Of a stretch of 64,000 bases of DNA, positions 8,403 to 18,207 are shown piece after piece. The translations under genes and the position numbers were made by a program. The DNA is taken from assembly GCA_036499825.1 (NCBI GenBank), contig DASYCZ010000037.1:124001-188000 (forward strand). Reading direction: 5' to 3'. The DNA comes from Paradevosia sp036499825. GTDB lineage: Bacteria > Pseudomonadota > Alphaproteobacteria > Rhizobiales > Devosiaceae. Within the stretch, counting starts at the first letter, position 1. Every line of letters starts with the position of its first letter. The notes under the pieces are model-generated. The model was not told where the DNA came from. It worked only from the letters and a program-made list of their open reading frames with translations, and searched no databases.

Positions 8403-10659
8403 CGATCATTACCCCCTCAAGCTCGGCCTCAGTTTCAAGATCGACCTGCGCCTTGAGCCATATAAGACCATCGCTGATGTAAGCTGGCACCTCCCACTGT
8501 TCCGGTGGGGCGGTAAGCACACCAAGAGCAAACTTCGTTTTGTCGAACTTCGCGCCACTGACACGCTTGTGCAATCCCGTCGCCAGCGCCGCAGGGTCCG
8601 CTACCGCGCCTCGCAGGCGCAGGCCCAATTTTCTCTGATCGGCGCTTTGGCACCAGGCGGCGTTCTCAAGCCCGAAGGCTTCCTCCAAAGTTCGACCGGC
8701 AAGCTCTGCGTTTTGACCGTTCCACGCGACGGGAACGGGCGTTTGATAGGTCACGCGAACACGGGTCTTTCCCTCTTGCGGCGTTTCCTTTTCGTGATCC
8801 GTCGCCGCAAAAAGCTCGGCGATCGTCTGCTTCGCCGGAAGCCATTTCACGAGCGTCTGATTGGACGACACCGCCCCCGGCACGCTCGGCAGGCACTTCT
8901 TGCCGTACCGGGGGGCTGGCGCGGGGACCTCGCCCCCCAGCAATTCATCGAACTCGTTGGCGGCCTCAGCCGCTGGCGCTTCAACTTCGACCTCAAGCTC
9001 GTCGTCGTCCTCATCGTCGCCAGCGTGATCGGCGGGCAGCAAGGAAACGCTGTCCACGTCAGTGATTATCAAAGTGACAATCCCAAGGAATTCGATCAGC
9101 GACTTGAATTTGTGGCCGAATGCTCCGCCGACTTCCAGAATGCAGATGCAGGAGGATCGCAGCGATTTCGCTGCCTTTTCGATCATACTCGGCAGGAGCA
9201 GCCGTTCTACGTTGCCCTCCACAAGCACAGCGGCATCGGAGAAAAACAGGTCGCAATGGGTGAGTTTCAGATACCGTTGCAAGAAATCGCGATGCTCGGT
9301 TTCCCGCGCGTAAAACGCGGAGAGGTTCAGCACCTCCGTAATCTGGTCGGTGCCAATAAGATCACGCCGAAAGTAGCGAATGGGTTTAAAACCCCGTTCG
9401 TATAGGATGTGCGGGGAGTGCGTCGTAATGACGGCTTGGCTCGCAAATGAGCCACCCGCCTCATCCGGTATGACCAAAAGCTCAAGAATGTTGCGGATGA
9501 ACACCTGCTGCAATTGCGCGTGGAGGTGCGCTTCGGGCTCTTCAATGAAAATGAGATGCAGCGGCGCCCGTTTCTCCTCCTCGGCTTTCCAGCGCTCCTG
9601 AAGGTCGAGCACCTCGACCACCATATAGATCAGATTTTTGAAGCCGAGCCCGTTGTAGGTGTCGGGCAGCGTGATGGGCTGCGCGCCCGCACCGACGATG
9701 TAGTGAACGCGCGCATCCTGCGTCATGATGGATGCGGGGTTCAGGGCCGACTTAATTTCAAGGCGCGGGTTGTTGAGGCCGGGGTAGCCTAACCGCCCCA
9801 ACCGCTCCAACGTGTCTTTGAAGACTTCGGCGAGATGCTTGTTGAGACCTACTTCAGAATCGAAAAGCGCTTTAAGCGCTTGATGATCGTCCTGACGTTG
9901 ATCGAGATTGCGTTGATAGAAGCGGCTCAGCCGTTTCGACAAATCTTCTGAGCGCCCGCCCCCGGTGGCGGTGGACGGGTCCGCAAGATGCCGCTGGGCG
10001 TTTAGGAAATCGACCTTGATGAGGGACTTCAGCACCGCAGCGCCGCCCGGCTCGTTGCCGAGCGGTAGGGGTTCGTACCCCTCCACGGCCTGGAACGCGG
10101 CGTCGAATTGCGTGTGATCAAGCACGAAATAGCGCAGCTCGTATTCGCGCTTCAGTTCTTGAAGCAGATAGTCGGAAAGCGATTTCGGCCATGGCACGTA
10201 ATCGCCAGGGCCGTTGTCTAGGGCTGCCGCTTTTGCGCGGCCATCGTCACGCGCGGCACGATAACGCTGGATCAATTCCGTCACGTTCTTCGGCGCGAGT
10301 TCGACTCGGACGCCAACAAGCGTACCGGCCCAAGCCGTCGAAGGCAGAATAGGGATAACGAGGTAGAGGTCGTCGGCCCCTACTTCGAACCAAAGGTCGA
10401 GCGAGACGGTGGGCACATCGTTGTCCGCAATCTCGCCCACGCGCTCGCCAATTTCGTCCAACACCGGCCAAACGCGCGAGCTGAAATCGTATAGCGAGAA
10501 GCTGTCCTTGCCGCCGGAAAGGAACATTTGCATCGCCTGCGTGGCAGATGTTTTCCCGCTGTTGTTGGCCCCGACGAAAATAGAAATGTCGGACGCAAGC
10601 TCAACATGCACGTCACGAAGCCGTCGGAAATTCCGAAGTCGATAGGAATGTAAGTGCAT
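8395..10659 (-). CDS. OLD-family ATPase/TOPRIM nuclease, Gabija GajA-like
   Basis: 754 residues. The N-terminus is an ABC/SMC-type ATPase: RLRNFRRL, Walker A GANNSGKT at 30-37, and Walker B FIEEPEAHLH near 370, followed by a His-switch region VITTHSPHIL. The C-terminal TOPRIM nuclease domain shows VLVEGNVERLLLP (metal-binding Glu) and LIITDVDSV (DxD). Between TOPRIM halves is an acidic, Ala-rich linker (about residues 545-575). Start ATG 10659 is preceded by GGAGGGGG. With the overlapping helicase gene it forms a class-2 OLD/helicase pair as in Gabija, where GajA nicks DNA when NTPs fall. Length is above the first described GajA (about 580 residues), so subtype is uncertain. Confidence 0.88.
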   Translation of the reverse strand: MHLHSYRLRNFRRLRDVHVELASDISIFVGANNSGKTSATQAMQMFLSGGKDSFSLYDFSSRVWPVLDEIGERVGEIADNDVPTVSLDLWFEVGADDLYLVIPILPSTAWAGTLVGVRVELAPKNVTELIQRYRAARDDGRAKAAALDNGPGDYVPWPKSLSDYLLQELKREYELRYFVLDHTQFDAAFQAVEGYEPLPLGNEPGGAAVLKSLIKVDFLNAQRHLADPSTATGGGRSEDLSKRLSRFYQRNLDQRQDDHQALKALFDSEVGLNKHLAEVFKDTLERLGRLGYPGLNNPRLEIKSALNPASIMTQDARVHYIVGAGAQPITLPDTYNGLGFKNLIYMVVEVLDLQERWKAEEEKRAPLHLIFIEEPEAHLHAQLQQVFIRNILELLVIPDEAGGSFASQAVITTHSPHILYERGFKPIRYFRRDLIGTDQITEVLNLSAFYARETEHRDFLQRYLKLTHCDLFFSDAAVLVEGNVERLLLPSMIEKAAKSLRSSCICILEVGGAFGHKFKSLIEFLGIVTLIITDVDSVSLLPADHAGDDEDDDELEVEVEAPAAEAANEFDELLGGEVPAPAPRYGKKCLPSVPGAVSSNQTLVKWLPAKQTIAELFAATDHEKETPQEGKTRVRVTYQTPVPVAWNGQNAELAGRTLEEAFGLENAAWCQSADQRKLGLRLRGAVADPAALATGLHKRVSGAKFDKTKFALGVLTAPPEQWEVPAYISDGLIWLKAQVDLETEAELEGVMIGE

Positions 10660-11531
10660 CGTGCCCCCTCCGCAGGAAGAGACTACCGGTTGGCATCCCG
10701 CCTGGGAATCTTAAACACGCACCGATTCGGTATTTGAATTCCGTGCCGATTTTCCGCGAGTTGGCGACCCCCAGCGCATCGTAGAGCTACCGTTGAGCCA
10801 CTGATCGTACTCATCCGGCTGTAGTGCGAGCAACGAAGAAAACAGTAGCTTTTTGGATCAGCTGGCAGCCAGCTGGACGGCCACTTTTGGGGCGCATACC
10901 TGCCAACAGCCGCTGTCGGCGGCGGCTGTTAGGCAGACCGACCGCCACAACGACATTCAGGAACACCCAGACGTAGCTCGAAGTACCGTCACAGTTCATG
11001 AAAATGAGCGTCTTCGGGAATGGAGCGGAGAAAAAATCGTCTCGATAATCAGTATCTTGACTGGTCGATCGTGCGCTCATTGATGATGTAGCTCATTTCG
11101 TTTCGCAGAACCGCAAATCCTTGTAAAACCTACGATAAACTACGCCAGACTGCGCTCCCGTCATTCCCACTCAATTATCGTGTGAGCCATCCATCTATTT
11201 GAAAAATAAAGCAAAAAAATTTCGCAACAAGCGAGATACCGTCACGCCTACCGTCGAAACGCCATCGCTTATGAAAACATTGGGTTTTTTCGGCAAGTGA
11301 GCCTAGTGAGGATTTCGCCATCTATCGCCGGTGACGGCAACTGCGCTATGCGCGGGCCTCGGGGACGAAAGTGCTCACAACACTCGCATCATACCGGTTC
11401 ACCGTCTGATTTGTCATCTAAGAACGATTCCGCCTGTTACGCCGCCAAATTCTCACGCATCATTCCACCAAATTGCATTGACCAGCTTTCGCTCGTCAGG
11501 GATGCTTTTATTAAATCCTTTCGCCTCGGGC
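10660..11531. other. 872-base intergenic region between two defence blocks
   Basis: No convincing gene. ORFs here are short and lack family resemblance. The sequence is more AT-rich than its surroundings around 11000-11300. It contains the second guaA-3'-end-like site (11161-11175) and the upstream region of the Gabija-like operon (10660-10740). I looked for an integrase remnant and saw none. Confidence 0.6.
11161..11175 (-). other. guaA 3'-end-like sequence, candidate attachment site (right)
   Basis: On the minus strand this reads ATTGAGTGGGAATGA, Ile-Glu-Trp-Glu-stop; as far as I recall this equals the last 15 bases of the Escherichia coli guaA gene. It shares orientation with the copy at 777-791 and differs from it only at wobble positions. 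Alignment extends two bases (CG) on the left and roughly six bases on the right with mismatches. The 10,384-base interval between the copies would be one island or part of a stacked array. Confidence 0.5.
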
Positions 11532-13271
11532 TCACTGGCTTTCCAACTCGAATTTGCCCAGCAAGGATGTCGCTAAGCTGGGACCTTCGAAATAGAGACC
11601 GATCTCGTCCAGTGGATTATCGTCCGAGCCTGACTGAGAGCCCCAGTTCAAGGTACTGACGACAACATGGTCCTGATCCCAGGCCAGAAACTTTGCGTGC
11701 AATTGCGGTTCGGGCACGCCGGCCAGCTCAACGATACCGTTCAAACGTTCCCGGTGTTTTGACACATGGCCACGTTTTACGGGACCAGATCGCCGGGAGT
11801 AGTAAACGCGAACGTCGTCGAGCCGGCGGCCGGCAATCTCCGCCGGATCGAACAGCGCCGGCACCATGCTCGCTCCAACTCTATTTGTGCAGCACACGAA
11901 GCGTTCCTGCGCTTCGTGTGCTGCTACTCTGAGAAGGCGCTCGTGATCGGCCGCATGCAGAATTGTCAATCGAGCCGTCGAAGGCTGCTCGTCAGCAGAC
12001 GACAATAGCCTGGTCCTTTGGCGCCTCAGCTCTGAAGCAATGAATTGAAGCGTTTCCACGGAGCGGCTGGCCTCCGAGAGTTTGGCGACAATCTCGCGCA
12101 GCAAATCCAAGCCAATTGCTACGGCTTGGGATTCTCGGAGCTCCGCCGACACCTCAACAGCCGAAAACGGTGAGGACAGCCAGTTGCAGGATCCCATGAC
12201 CAAAACGACGCCATCCTCGCCGTCGTCCGCTACCAGGAACTTCGCGTGGCTGCCGACAGTATCCCTGTGAACCAGCAGATACCCTCTCGTCTGCCGAACC
12301 GCCGAGAGCCTCAGATAGAGCTCTTGCATAGCTGCCGCATGCTTGGCACGGTCAAGCGATGTCCCAAAGAACAAGTGGCATTTGACACCGCGCCGGCAGG
12401 CATCTTCAAGGGCGCGCCAGATACGCTCCCGGTTCTCTTTTCCTCTATCGTCGGACTGCGACGCGACAAACGTCGAAAGAACGAACACATGCGATTTCGC
12501 GGCCCCCACAATTTCTTCGAAACGCTGCAAATGCTGTTCAGAGCCAACGATGAGGTCGTCAGCGCCGAACGATGTTTCTATAGAAAGAGGTTCCGCGGTC
12601 TTCAAAGCAGCAGTTGTCGGCAAAACACCGGTCTTAATCGTCGCCTTCAGTGCTTCTACCAATTGGTCGCTGGCACCTTGGGGCAGGATTCCGTCCTTGA
12701 CGTCATCCAGGTTCAACACCAGGAACTTGCGCTCCAAAAACGAGCTATTCGCCTGAACGCCCCTCAGCCATTCACCTGGTCGAAGGGTGCCGGCCAAGAA
12801 CTGGCTGACACGCTGCATCATCGAATGGTCTGTTTCAGGAGCTTCGCTTATCGGAAAAGTGACGATCGCCCCACTGTCCGGCAATTTTGAGACTGGGATT
12901 GTCTCCACATCCCTTGTCCTGAAGACTGATTGCCCGACCTTCTCATAAACAACGCTTATGCCTATTTCTCGGTCTGATGTCCTTTCAGGCAACGCGCGTC
13001 CTGCACGAATGAAGCCGTTTCCAACACTGCTTGTTGCGAGCACGGGCTGCGGAGAGAGCCGAACTTCCACTAAGCCAAACTGCATCAGGCGAGCGACCGT
13101 AGAGCTGACGACCTGCCGGGGAACACGTAAATTTCCCACGACGCTGTCAATCGTTCCGGGGGCTCGATCGAGCGACAACAGCACCATTTCCTCGATCGGG
13201 CTCCAACCCCAGGTCCGTTGAACAATGCCTGGTGCGCGATAATGCCATGCCGGGATGTAGATATTGTTCAT
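11532..13271 (-). CDS. Phospholipase D-like protein with two HKD motifs
   Basis: 579 residues. Residues 1-90 look like a winged-helix module (EEMVLLSLDRAPGTIDSVVGNL, then VARLMQFGLVEVRL). Two catalytic HxK(x)4D motifs are intact: HAKFLVAD near 342, followed by GSCNWLSSPF, and HAKFLAWD near 525, followed by STLNWGSQSG. Two HKD motifs in one chain form one PLD active site, as in phospholipases and nucleases such as BfiI or DISARM DrmC. The ATG overlaps the stop of the pseudokinase-helicase gene by four bases (ATGA), so the pair is coupled. A DNA- or RNA-directed nuclease role is inferred from the winged-helix part and the helicase partner. No signal peptide is visible. Confidence 0.8.
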   Translation of the reverse strand: MNNIYIPAWHYRAPGIVQRTWGWSPIEEMVLLSLDRAPGTIDSVVGNLRVPRQVVSSTVARLMQFGLVEVRLSPQPVLATSSVGNGFIRAGRALPERTSDREIGISVVYEKVGQSVFRTRDVETIPVSKLPDSGAIVTFPISEAPETDHSMMQRVSQFLAGTLRPGEWLRGVQANSSFLERKFLVLNLDDVKDGILPQGASDQLVEALKATIKTGVLPTTAALKTAEPLSIETSFGADDLIVGSEQHLQRFEEIVGAAKSHVFVLSTFVASQSDDRGKENRERIWRALEDACRRGVKCHLFFGTSLDRAKHAAAMQELYLRLSAVRQTRGYLLVHRDTVGSHAKFLVADDGEDGVVLVMGSCNWLSSPFSAVEVSAELRESQAVAIGLDLLREIVAKLSEASRSVETLQFIASELRRQRTRLLSSADEQPSTARLTILHAADHERLLRVAAHEAQERFVCCTNRVGASMVPALFDPAEIAGRRLDDVRVYYSRRSGPVKRGHVSKHRERLNGIVELAGVPEPQLHAKFLAWDQDHVVVSTLNWGSQSGSDDNPLDEIGLYFEGPSLATSLLGKFELESQ

Positions 13272-16200
13272 CTGGGCAAGTTCCCGTCTTCATCGACCGC
13301 GACGACGGTGATACCCGTCCCAACCTTCGGGTAATCCTCTTTCGAAAGCTTATCGATTTCGTCGAGCATTCTCCTCAGGAAGCCGAAGTCGTCCTTCAAC
13401 GCGTCGGGATCAATGCCGTCTACGGTGTTCCGGATGAACTGACGACTGCCTGCTAACACCAGTTTATGTTTCGCCCGGCTAAGGAGCACATTCAAACGTT
13501 GCGGGTTCTTGATGAATCCTAACGCGCGAGAACCAACCAGAACATTGTTGCGAACAAGGCTTGCCGCTATCACATCGGCCTCGCTCCCTTGGAAACTGTC
13601 ACTTGTAAAGACGAACTTGCCGTCGCCGCGTGGACTGGCGAAGCCAAAAAGCGTCTTCTCGGTAACGTCTATTTGCGGCTTGAGCAGACGCTCCAGGTGG
13701 CTCACCTGCCCGGAATATGGAGAAAGCACGGCCAAGGTTGGTCGCTTCTCTCCGGCGTTCAGGATCGGCCTGAGCTTTCTCAGAGCCGCCAACAACGCGG
13801 CCGCCTCAGATTCATTGCGATAGGATCGTTTCGCCGAGTGCTCGAACGCGCGTCGTTTGACGACGCTCAACGACGGCATGTCGAGAATTACGACCGGCGA
13901 ATTCGGCAAGCCATCGATTGCCTCTACAACGGTTTCGCGCCGTTTTACGCGCTCCGACGAAACGAGCGTTCCACTATAGAATATGTTGGAAACCAGATCG
14001 CTGATTGCCGGATGCATGCGGCTTTGTTCGCGCAGCGTATTCGAAATCGAGCTCGCCCGGTTCGCATCCCTGGCTCTCAAGGCCTCCCTCTCGGCAATGG
14101 ATTTGAACGGCTCTTCAAATCTGGAACATATGGCCAAGACGTCTGACAATAGAAGCTGATCTGAGTTAAGCGCATCGAGGGCGACCTCGACTTCATCAGG
14201 CAAATCGGAAATAGCCGACAGCTTCTCCTTTGCCCCCTTCAGCAATTCTGCGGCGCGCTCGGGGTCGTAGAATTTCTGCCTCTCACCCGCGTCGAAGGGT
14301 GAAAGCTGGTTGTGGTCGCCAATCATTACGCGGCGGTTGCCCAAGAGCAGCGCGCCAATCAGTTCGGCACCGTTTGCACGTGCCGCCTCCTCGATGAAGA
14401 CCCAGTCGAACTGCTCGCCATCTGCGATCATCTCCTCGAGGACGGGAGACGATGTCGTGGCCAACGTAACATCGGACGAGCGGAGCATCAGATTATCGGT
14501 GTCCCGCAATGCTCGCTCCGCCCCTGCCTTTTCCGAGAGGTCAACGGGGTTGAGAGCCTGATTGATCTGGTACAACTGGTTATGCATGATCGCCGCGCTC
14601 TCGGCGTCGGGCTTCGCGATAGACCGCAGCAGTCCAACCGAGTTCCGCCTCAAGGCACTCTCGTCTTCGCTGACACGAGACCGTTCGACGCGAACGACAA
14701 TCGTAGATTTCTCGGGCAGGAACTTTCGAAGCTCATCCTCCATGTGAATAAGCGTTTCGTGGTTTTGTGCGGACACCAGCACTCTTGCATCGGGCGTTTG
14801 TCCCAAGATGCCTTTGACCAGATGTGAAATCAGAAAGGTTTTTCCGACGCCGGGCGGACCCACCACGACATTTATGGACCTGCCGGCAACAATCGATGCC
14901 CAAGCCTCAATCTTTGATGGCTCCATCTCTGCATCGGCTGGCGGAGCGCCCGGCGCAGCTATGTCGCGTAGCGTATCGTCCATTGCGACCTGCGCCGGAT
15001 CGTCTAACGCCCTGAGAAGTTCCAGGTTCGACCTAGCGGCGACAATGTTCTGCAACCGACGCCTGATTGCTCGCTCTGCTCCGGTATCCTTACGGGGGCG
15101 CAGATAAAGAGATTGCCCCGGAGGAACCGCGATGTTCGTGGCGAAGGCGAACGCGACCTTGCCATTGATCAGGTTGCTGCCCTCGTAGCTAAGTTCCGGC
15201 AAACGCTCGCGGCCAGTTGCAAGGTAGGACGATCTGGAAACCGTCCAGTTTACCTTTCCATCATCGTACCGAAGCTCGCGGCGCAACGCCTCGGCAGCAG
15301 CGCGCAACCCCATCGTTTCTCGTTGCTGATCCTTAGAGGCGTCATCGCGCGATTCGAGCCACACTACATTCTGCTCAGCGTTCGGCAGCGAGAGAACCTC
15401 GACAGGATAGAGCCGGAACTGCTCTCGCAATAGGGTAAACGTTTCGAGGAGAATGAGCGCAAACCACATCGGAACGTCATTCGTTGCGCTCGATGTACGA
15501 ACACGCTCGGAAAAGTCGCGCCATCGTTTTGCTCCTGGGCCGACATTTCGGACGCGCTCTTCGGCACTCGCACGATTTCTCGACAGATAAAGGCGATGGA
15601 CGATATCCTCAGCGTCCTGCAGCCAGTCGTTGGCGCGCCTCTTATGCGCCGTCTCGATCATTCCGACGGCATCGCTGACGATCTTCACATTATAGATCGC
15701 CAGATCGGTGAGAATCCGGACGCTATCCTGACCTGCGGGGATCAAACGAACACCGGCAGACATCAGATCCTCCGCCACGAACTGCGCAACTGCGAAAGCG
15801 TCGTGTGCCGGAATGGTGCCGGAAGAAAGAGCGGGTAGATCGCTCTGGAGGGCGCCCCGCGAAGGATAAAGGATAAGCTCCCCATCTGAACTGGATCCAA
15901 CCCGGTCAAGTTCGGCCATTATCTGCCGCAACTCCTCCAGCACGACGCCGCCGTCAAAAAGCTGAAACTGCGGCGGATTTGCCAGGCGATCGAGCATCCG
16001 CCGTTCGATGGAGAGCAGCGACGGGGGATTTTCACCGTCCAGATCGAGAATGGACGCAGCTACGGCAGCAAGATCGATCCAGTCGTGCCGAAAGGAAATC
16101 GCACCCGAGGTGCGCAGGAGGTGTCCTGACGCTCCAATGTTGCCGTCAGCAATATGGACACACGCCTCGAAGCCCCCCAGACGGTAGTCAACACGGTCAT

Positions 16201-16699
16201 CTGACCGGGAGAAGATGGTATGCTTGCTCACCGCACCATGCACGATGCCGGCATCATGGCAGAGCGCCAAGGCCTCTGCGACCCGCTCGATATTCCGCCA
16301 GAACACGCCTCTGCTGCCACTCGTCAAGAAACGGCCCTGTTGCGCCCTCCGCCTCTGGGCACTGCCAGAAACCGGGCTTCCCGGATAGGCCATGACGATG
16401 GCGATCTCCTCGGCGTCCTCGGCAATCTCCAATACCTCGACGAGGACCTCACGAGCCCGTCTCGATGAGAGAACACGTCTAATTCGCCTCAAACCCCGAG
16501 CGATAATGGCCTTTAAATCGTCGTCGAGCGCTGTACCGGTCTTCTTGAATAGCCGGACCAAATATTGCTCGCCGTCGTCGCAACCGGTGGCCAATCGCAA
16601 ATGCGAATCCCACTGACCCTCAATGCGCGCGAATGAATCCTCGGCAAATGCGAAGCGCGCTTCCAGAGACGATATTCTGTCTTGTTTGTATTTCGCCAT
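13268..16699 (-). CDS. Pseudokinase fused to SF1 DNA/RNA helicase
   Basis: 1143 residues. Residues 20-300 resemble a protein kinase fold, but the key residues are lost: YLVRLF (Arg49 where the ATP Lys is expected), HGAVSKHTI at 154-162 in place of HRDxKxxN, and LGGFE at 174-178 in place of DFG. The C-terminal part is an Upf1/AAA_11-12-type helicase: Walker A GPPGVGKT near 612, Walker B FIEEAARANGAEL near 760, MIGDHNQLSPF, then SDSFQGSEADVI and LNVLLSRAKHKLVLAG. ATG 16699 is preceded by GGGGGAG, and 127 bases separate it from the upstream gene, room for its own promoter. It overlaps the PLD gene by four bases. Likely a nucleic-acid translocase with a regulatory pseudokinase; the partnership is not one I can name. 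Confidence 0.75.
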   Translation of the reverse strand: MAKYKQDRISSLEARFAFAEDSFARIEGQWDSHLRLATGCDDGEQYLVRLFKKTGTALDDDLKAIIARGLRRIRRVLSSRRAREVLVEVLEIAEDAEEIAIVMAYPGSPVSGSAQRRRAQQGRFLTSGSRGVFWRNIERVAEALALCHDAGIVHGAVSKHTIFSRSDDRVDYRLGGFEACVHIADGNIGASGHLLRTSGAISFRHDWIDLAAVAASILDLDGENPPSLLSIERRMLDRLANPPQFQLFDGGVVLEELRQIMAELDRVGSSSDGELILYPSRGALQSDLPALSSGTIPAHDAFAVAQFVAEDLMSAGVRLIPAGQDSVRILTDLAIYNVKIVSDAVGMIETAHKRRANDWLQDAEDIVHRLYLSRNRASAEERVRNVGPGAKRWRDFSERVRTSSATNDVPMWFALILLETFTLLREQFRLYPVEVLSLPNAEQNVVWLESRDDASKDQQRETMGLRAAAEALRRELRYDDGKVNWTVSRSSYLATGRERLPELSYEGSNLINGKVAFAFATNIAVPPGQSLYLRPRKDTGAERAIRRRLQNIVAARSNLELLRALDDPAQVAMDDTLRDIAAPGAPPADAEMEPSKIEAWASIVAGRSINVVVGPPGVGKTFLISHLVKGILGQTPDARVLVSAQNHETLIHMEDELRKFLPEKSTIVVRVERSRVSEDESALRRNSVGLLRSIAKPDAESAAIMHNQLYQINQALNPVDLSEKAGAERALRDTDNLMLRSSDVTLATTSSPVLEEMIADGEQFDWVFIEEAARANGAELIGALLLGNRRVMIGDHNQLSPFDAGERQKFYDPERAAELLKGAKEKLSAISDLPDEVEVALDALNSDQLLLSDVLAICSRFEEPFKSIAEREALRARDANRASSISNTLREQSRMHPAISDLVSNIFYSGTLVSSERVKRRETVVEAIDGLPNSPVVILDMPSLSVVKRRAFEHSAKRSYRNESEAAALLAALRKLRPILNAGEKRPTLAVLSPYSGQVSHLERLLKPQIDVTEKTLFGFASPRGDGKFVFTSDSFQGSEADVIAASLVRNNVLVGSRALGFIKNPQRLNVLLSRAKHKLVLAGSRQFIRNTVDGIDPDALKDDFGFLRRMLDEIDKLSKEDYPKVGTGITVVAVDEDGNLPR

Positions 16700-16826
16700 C
16701 CGCTCCCCCGCCCGTCAAATTATTTCAGAATGGCAAACTCGTCTATCAGTTGTGCCCTTCTTACGGAAGGCGTTGCTATCATACGCTTTATCAACTAGCC
16801 CTGCCGTGGCGTAAATTCGGCACGAT

Positions 16827-18149
16827 CTAAACTTGTCTGCTCACCAGTGTTCGTCCCGACGCGAAGGTCTCTGGAAAGAGCGCCACGGCGATGCGTCCAG
16901 CAAGGCTCTGCGGATCGTCCTGCACCGTCTTAAGCGCAGTTGCTATCTTGTCCCGGACACTGTTCGTCTCAAGCTCCTCCTCCCGGCCGGTAAGCTCGGA
17001 AAATCGGCGGATGAGACGTGCAAGACGGTGCCGACGTTCTACGTTCAGGAACGTGTTCAGCACCTCCACGAGCTTCCTCTGCCGCGACCCGACAGGATGG
17101 CCGTCGAGCAAAGACAGCAGGCAATTGATCAACGCGTCGATGTCGGCCTCCTCAAGGGTACGATTGTCAGAACCGGCCAGCGAGAGCTTGGAAACCAGCT
17201 CGGTCAACAGCACCTCGCGTTCGGGCCATCGCGTGCCATAGTCGCCCGTGGCGGCGCGCCAGCGAGCCAAAAAATCATCATGCCAAAGTGGCTCGGGCGC
17301 TACGGCAAAAGCGCGACCGCTCGAAAGCCAATTCAGCTCATGGAGGTTGACGACCTTGGAATGCCATACGTCCTCGCGGACCCAGAAAGCGCGAAGGATG
17401 ACCTCGTTCCGCAGCCGTGAAAATTGAACCGTCTCGTCGTCCATCGAGAAAAGGTTCTTGTTGTGGGAATAGAATATGTCCTCGAATGAACTGAGAAGCC
17501 GTCTGGTTGCCGCCGGCGGCTCGAAATTCCAGGTCAACCACAGGAGTCGATAGGCCTCGCTGTCATAGAAATCTTCACGCTGGACGATAATCGGAATCTG
17601 GGTGGTCGAGAGTTGAACCTCGACGACAAGTGGTGCCTCATTGTAGACCGCGCGCACATCGGGGCGCCGGCGGCCCCCTTCGGTTATAAGATATGCGTCG
17701 ACGACGACGCTTTCCGGCTTGGTGCGACGATCTGCCGTCAAAAGCTCTCCAACGATGTTTTTGATCTTCGCATGCAATGGGCTCTCTTGAGCACCATCAA
17801 ATTGCCGCCCACTGACGGCGTCCACGCCGGATGACGTTCCCGTCCACCATTGGCAATCTTCCGGAGCCCCCGGATGATGCTTCCAATAGGGCTGCCCAGT
17901 CCGACCTTCGCGCGGAGCGTAAACCGCATGTCCGCACAGCCCGCAAACATAGCGCGGTCGGCGATCGAGGCGGGCTCTGGTCGCCCGCCGCCTGATGATC
18001 TGATAATTGTCCTTGGACATGCCCATCAAGGCATCGCTTGATATCGTGAGCATCGTCTCCAGGTCGACGGCTCTCTTAAGTGTCCTCTTGAATTGTCTCT
18101 CCGCCATCCCGACAACCATCCCCATCGACCGCATGCAATCCAATGTCAT
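16827..18149 (-). CDS. CoiA/DUF6035-like protein with zinc-finger-like region and nuclease-like motif
   Basis: 440 residues from ATG 18149; ATGs at 18134 and 18107 are also possible and the last has a better GG-rich upstream sequence. Residues about 65-95 carry CGLCGHAVY and YWKHHPGAPEDCQWW, a Cys/His-rich cluster like those before CoiA-type nuclease domains. Then SPLHAKIKNIV, GRRRPDVRA and VVEVQLSTTQIPI give a PD...ExQ core like that of CoiA/DUF6035 proteins, a PD-(D/E)XK branch. The C-terminal 200 residues are helical and unassigned. It sits between the AcrVA2-like gene (58 bases) and the pseudokinase-helicase gene on the same strand. A nuclease role is inferred only. Confidence 0.6.
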   Translation of the reverse strand: MTLDCMRSMGMVVGMAERQFKRTLKRAVDLETMLTISSDALMGMSKDNYQIIRRRATRARLDRRPRYVCGLCGHAVYAPREGRTGQPYWKHHPGAPEDCQWWTGTSSGVDAVSGRQFDGAQESPLHAKIKNIVGELLTADRRTKPESVVVDAYLITEGGRRRPDVRAVYNEAPLVVEVQLSTTQIPIIVQREDFYDSEAYRLLWLTWNFEPPAATRRLLSSFEDIFYSHNKNLFSMDDETVQFSRLRNEVILRAFWVREDVWHSKVVNLHELNWLSSGRAFAVAPEPLWHDDFLARWRAATGDYGTRWPEREVLLTELVSKLSLAGSDNRTLEEADIDALINCLLSLLDGHPVGSRQRKLVEVLNTFLNVERRHRLARLIRRFSELTGREEELETNSVRDKIATALKTVQDDPQSLAGRIAVALFPETFASGRTLVSRQV

Positions 18150-18207
18150 TCCAGTGCAGCCCGATGGACCACTCTTATCCGGTTGCCCTTACACAGTGGA
18201 GGCTGCT

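Noticed and set aside
8200..9405. Plus-strand ORF of 401 codons opposite the OLD nuclease gene
   Set aside because: It lies antisense to clear ATPase/TOPRIM motifs and has no family likeness; long antisense frames are common in GC-rich DNA.
10811..11080. 89-codon minus-strand ORF in the gap between the defence blocks
   Set aside because: No ribosome site, no family likeness and no neighbour coupling.
13268..16699. PglW-type BREX or DISARM assignment for the kinase-helicase and PLD genes
   Set aside because: No methyltransferase, PglZ, DUF1998 or BrxC-like gene is near, and the kinase-like domain lacks catalytic residues.
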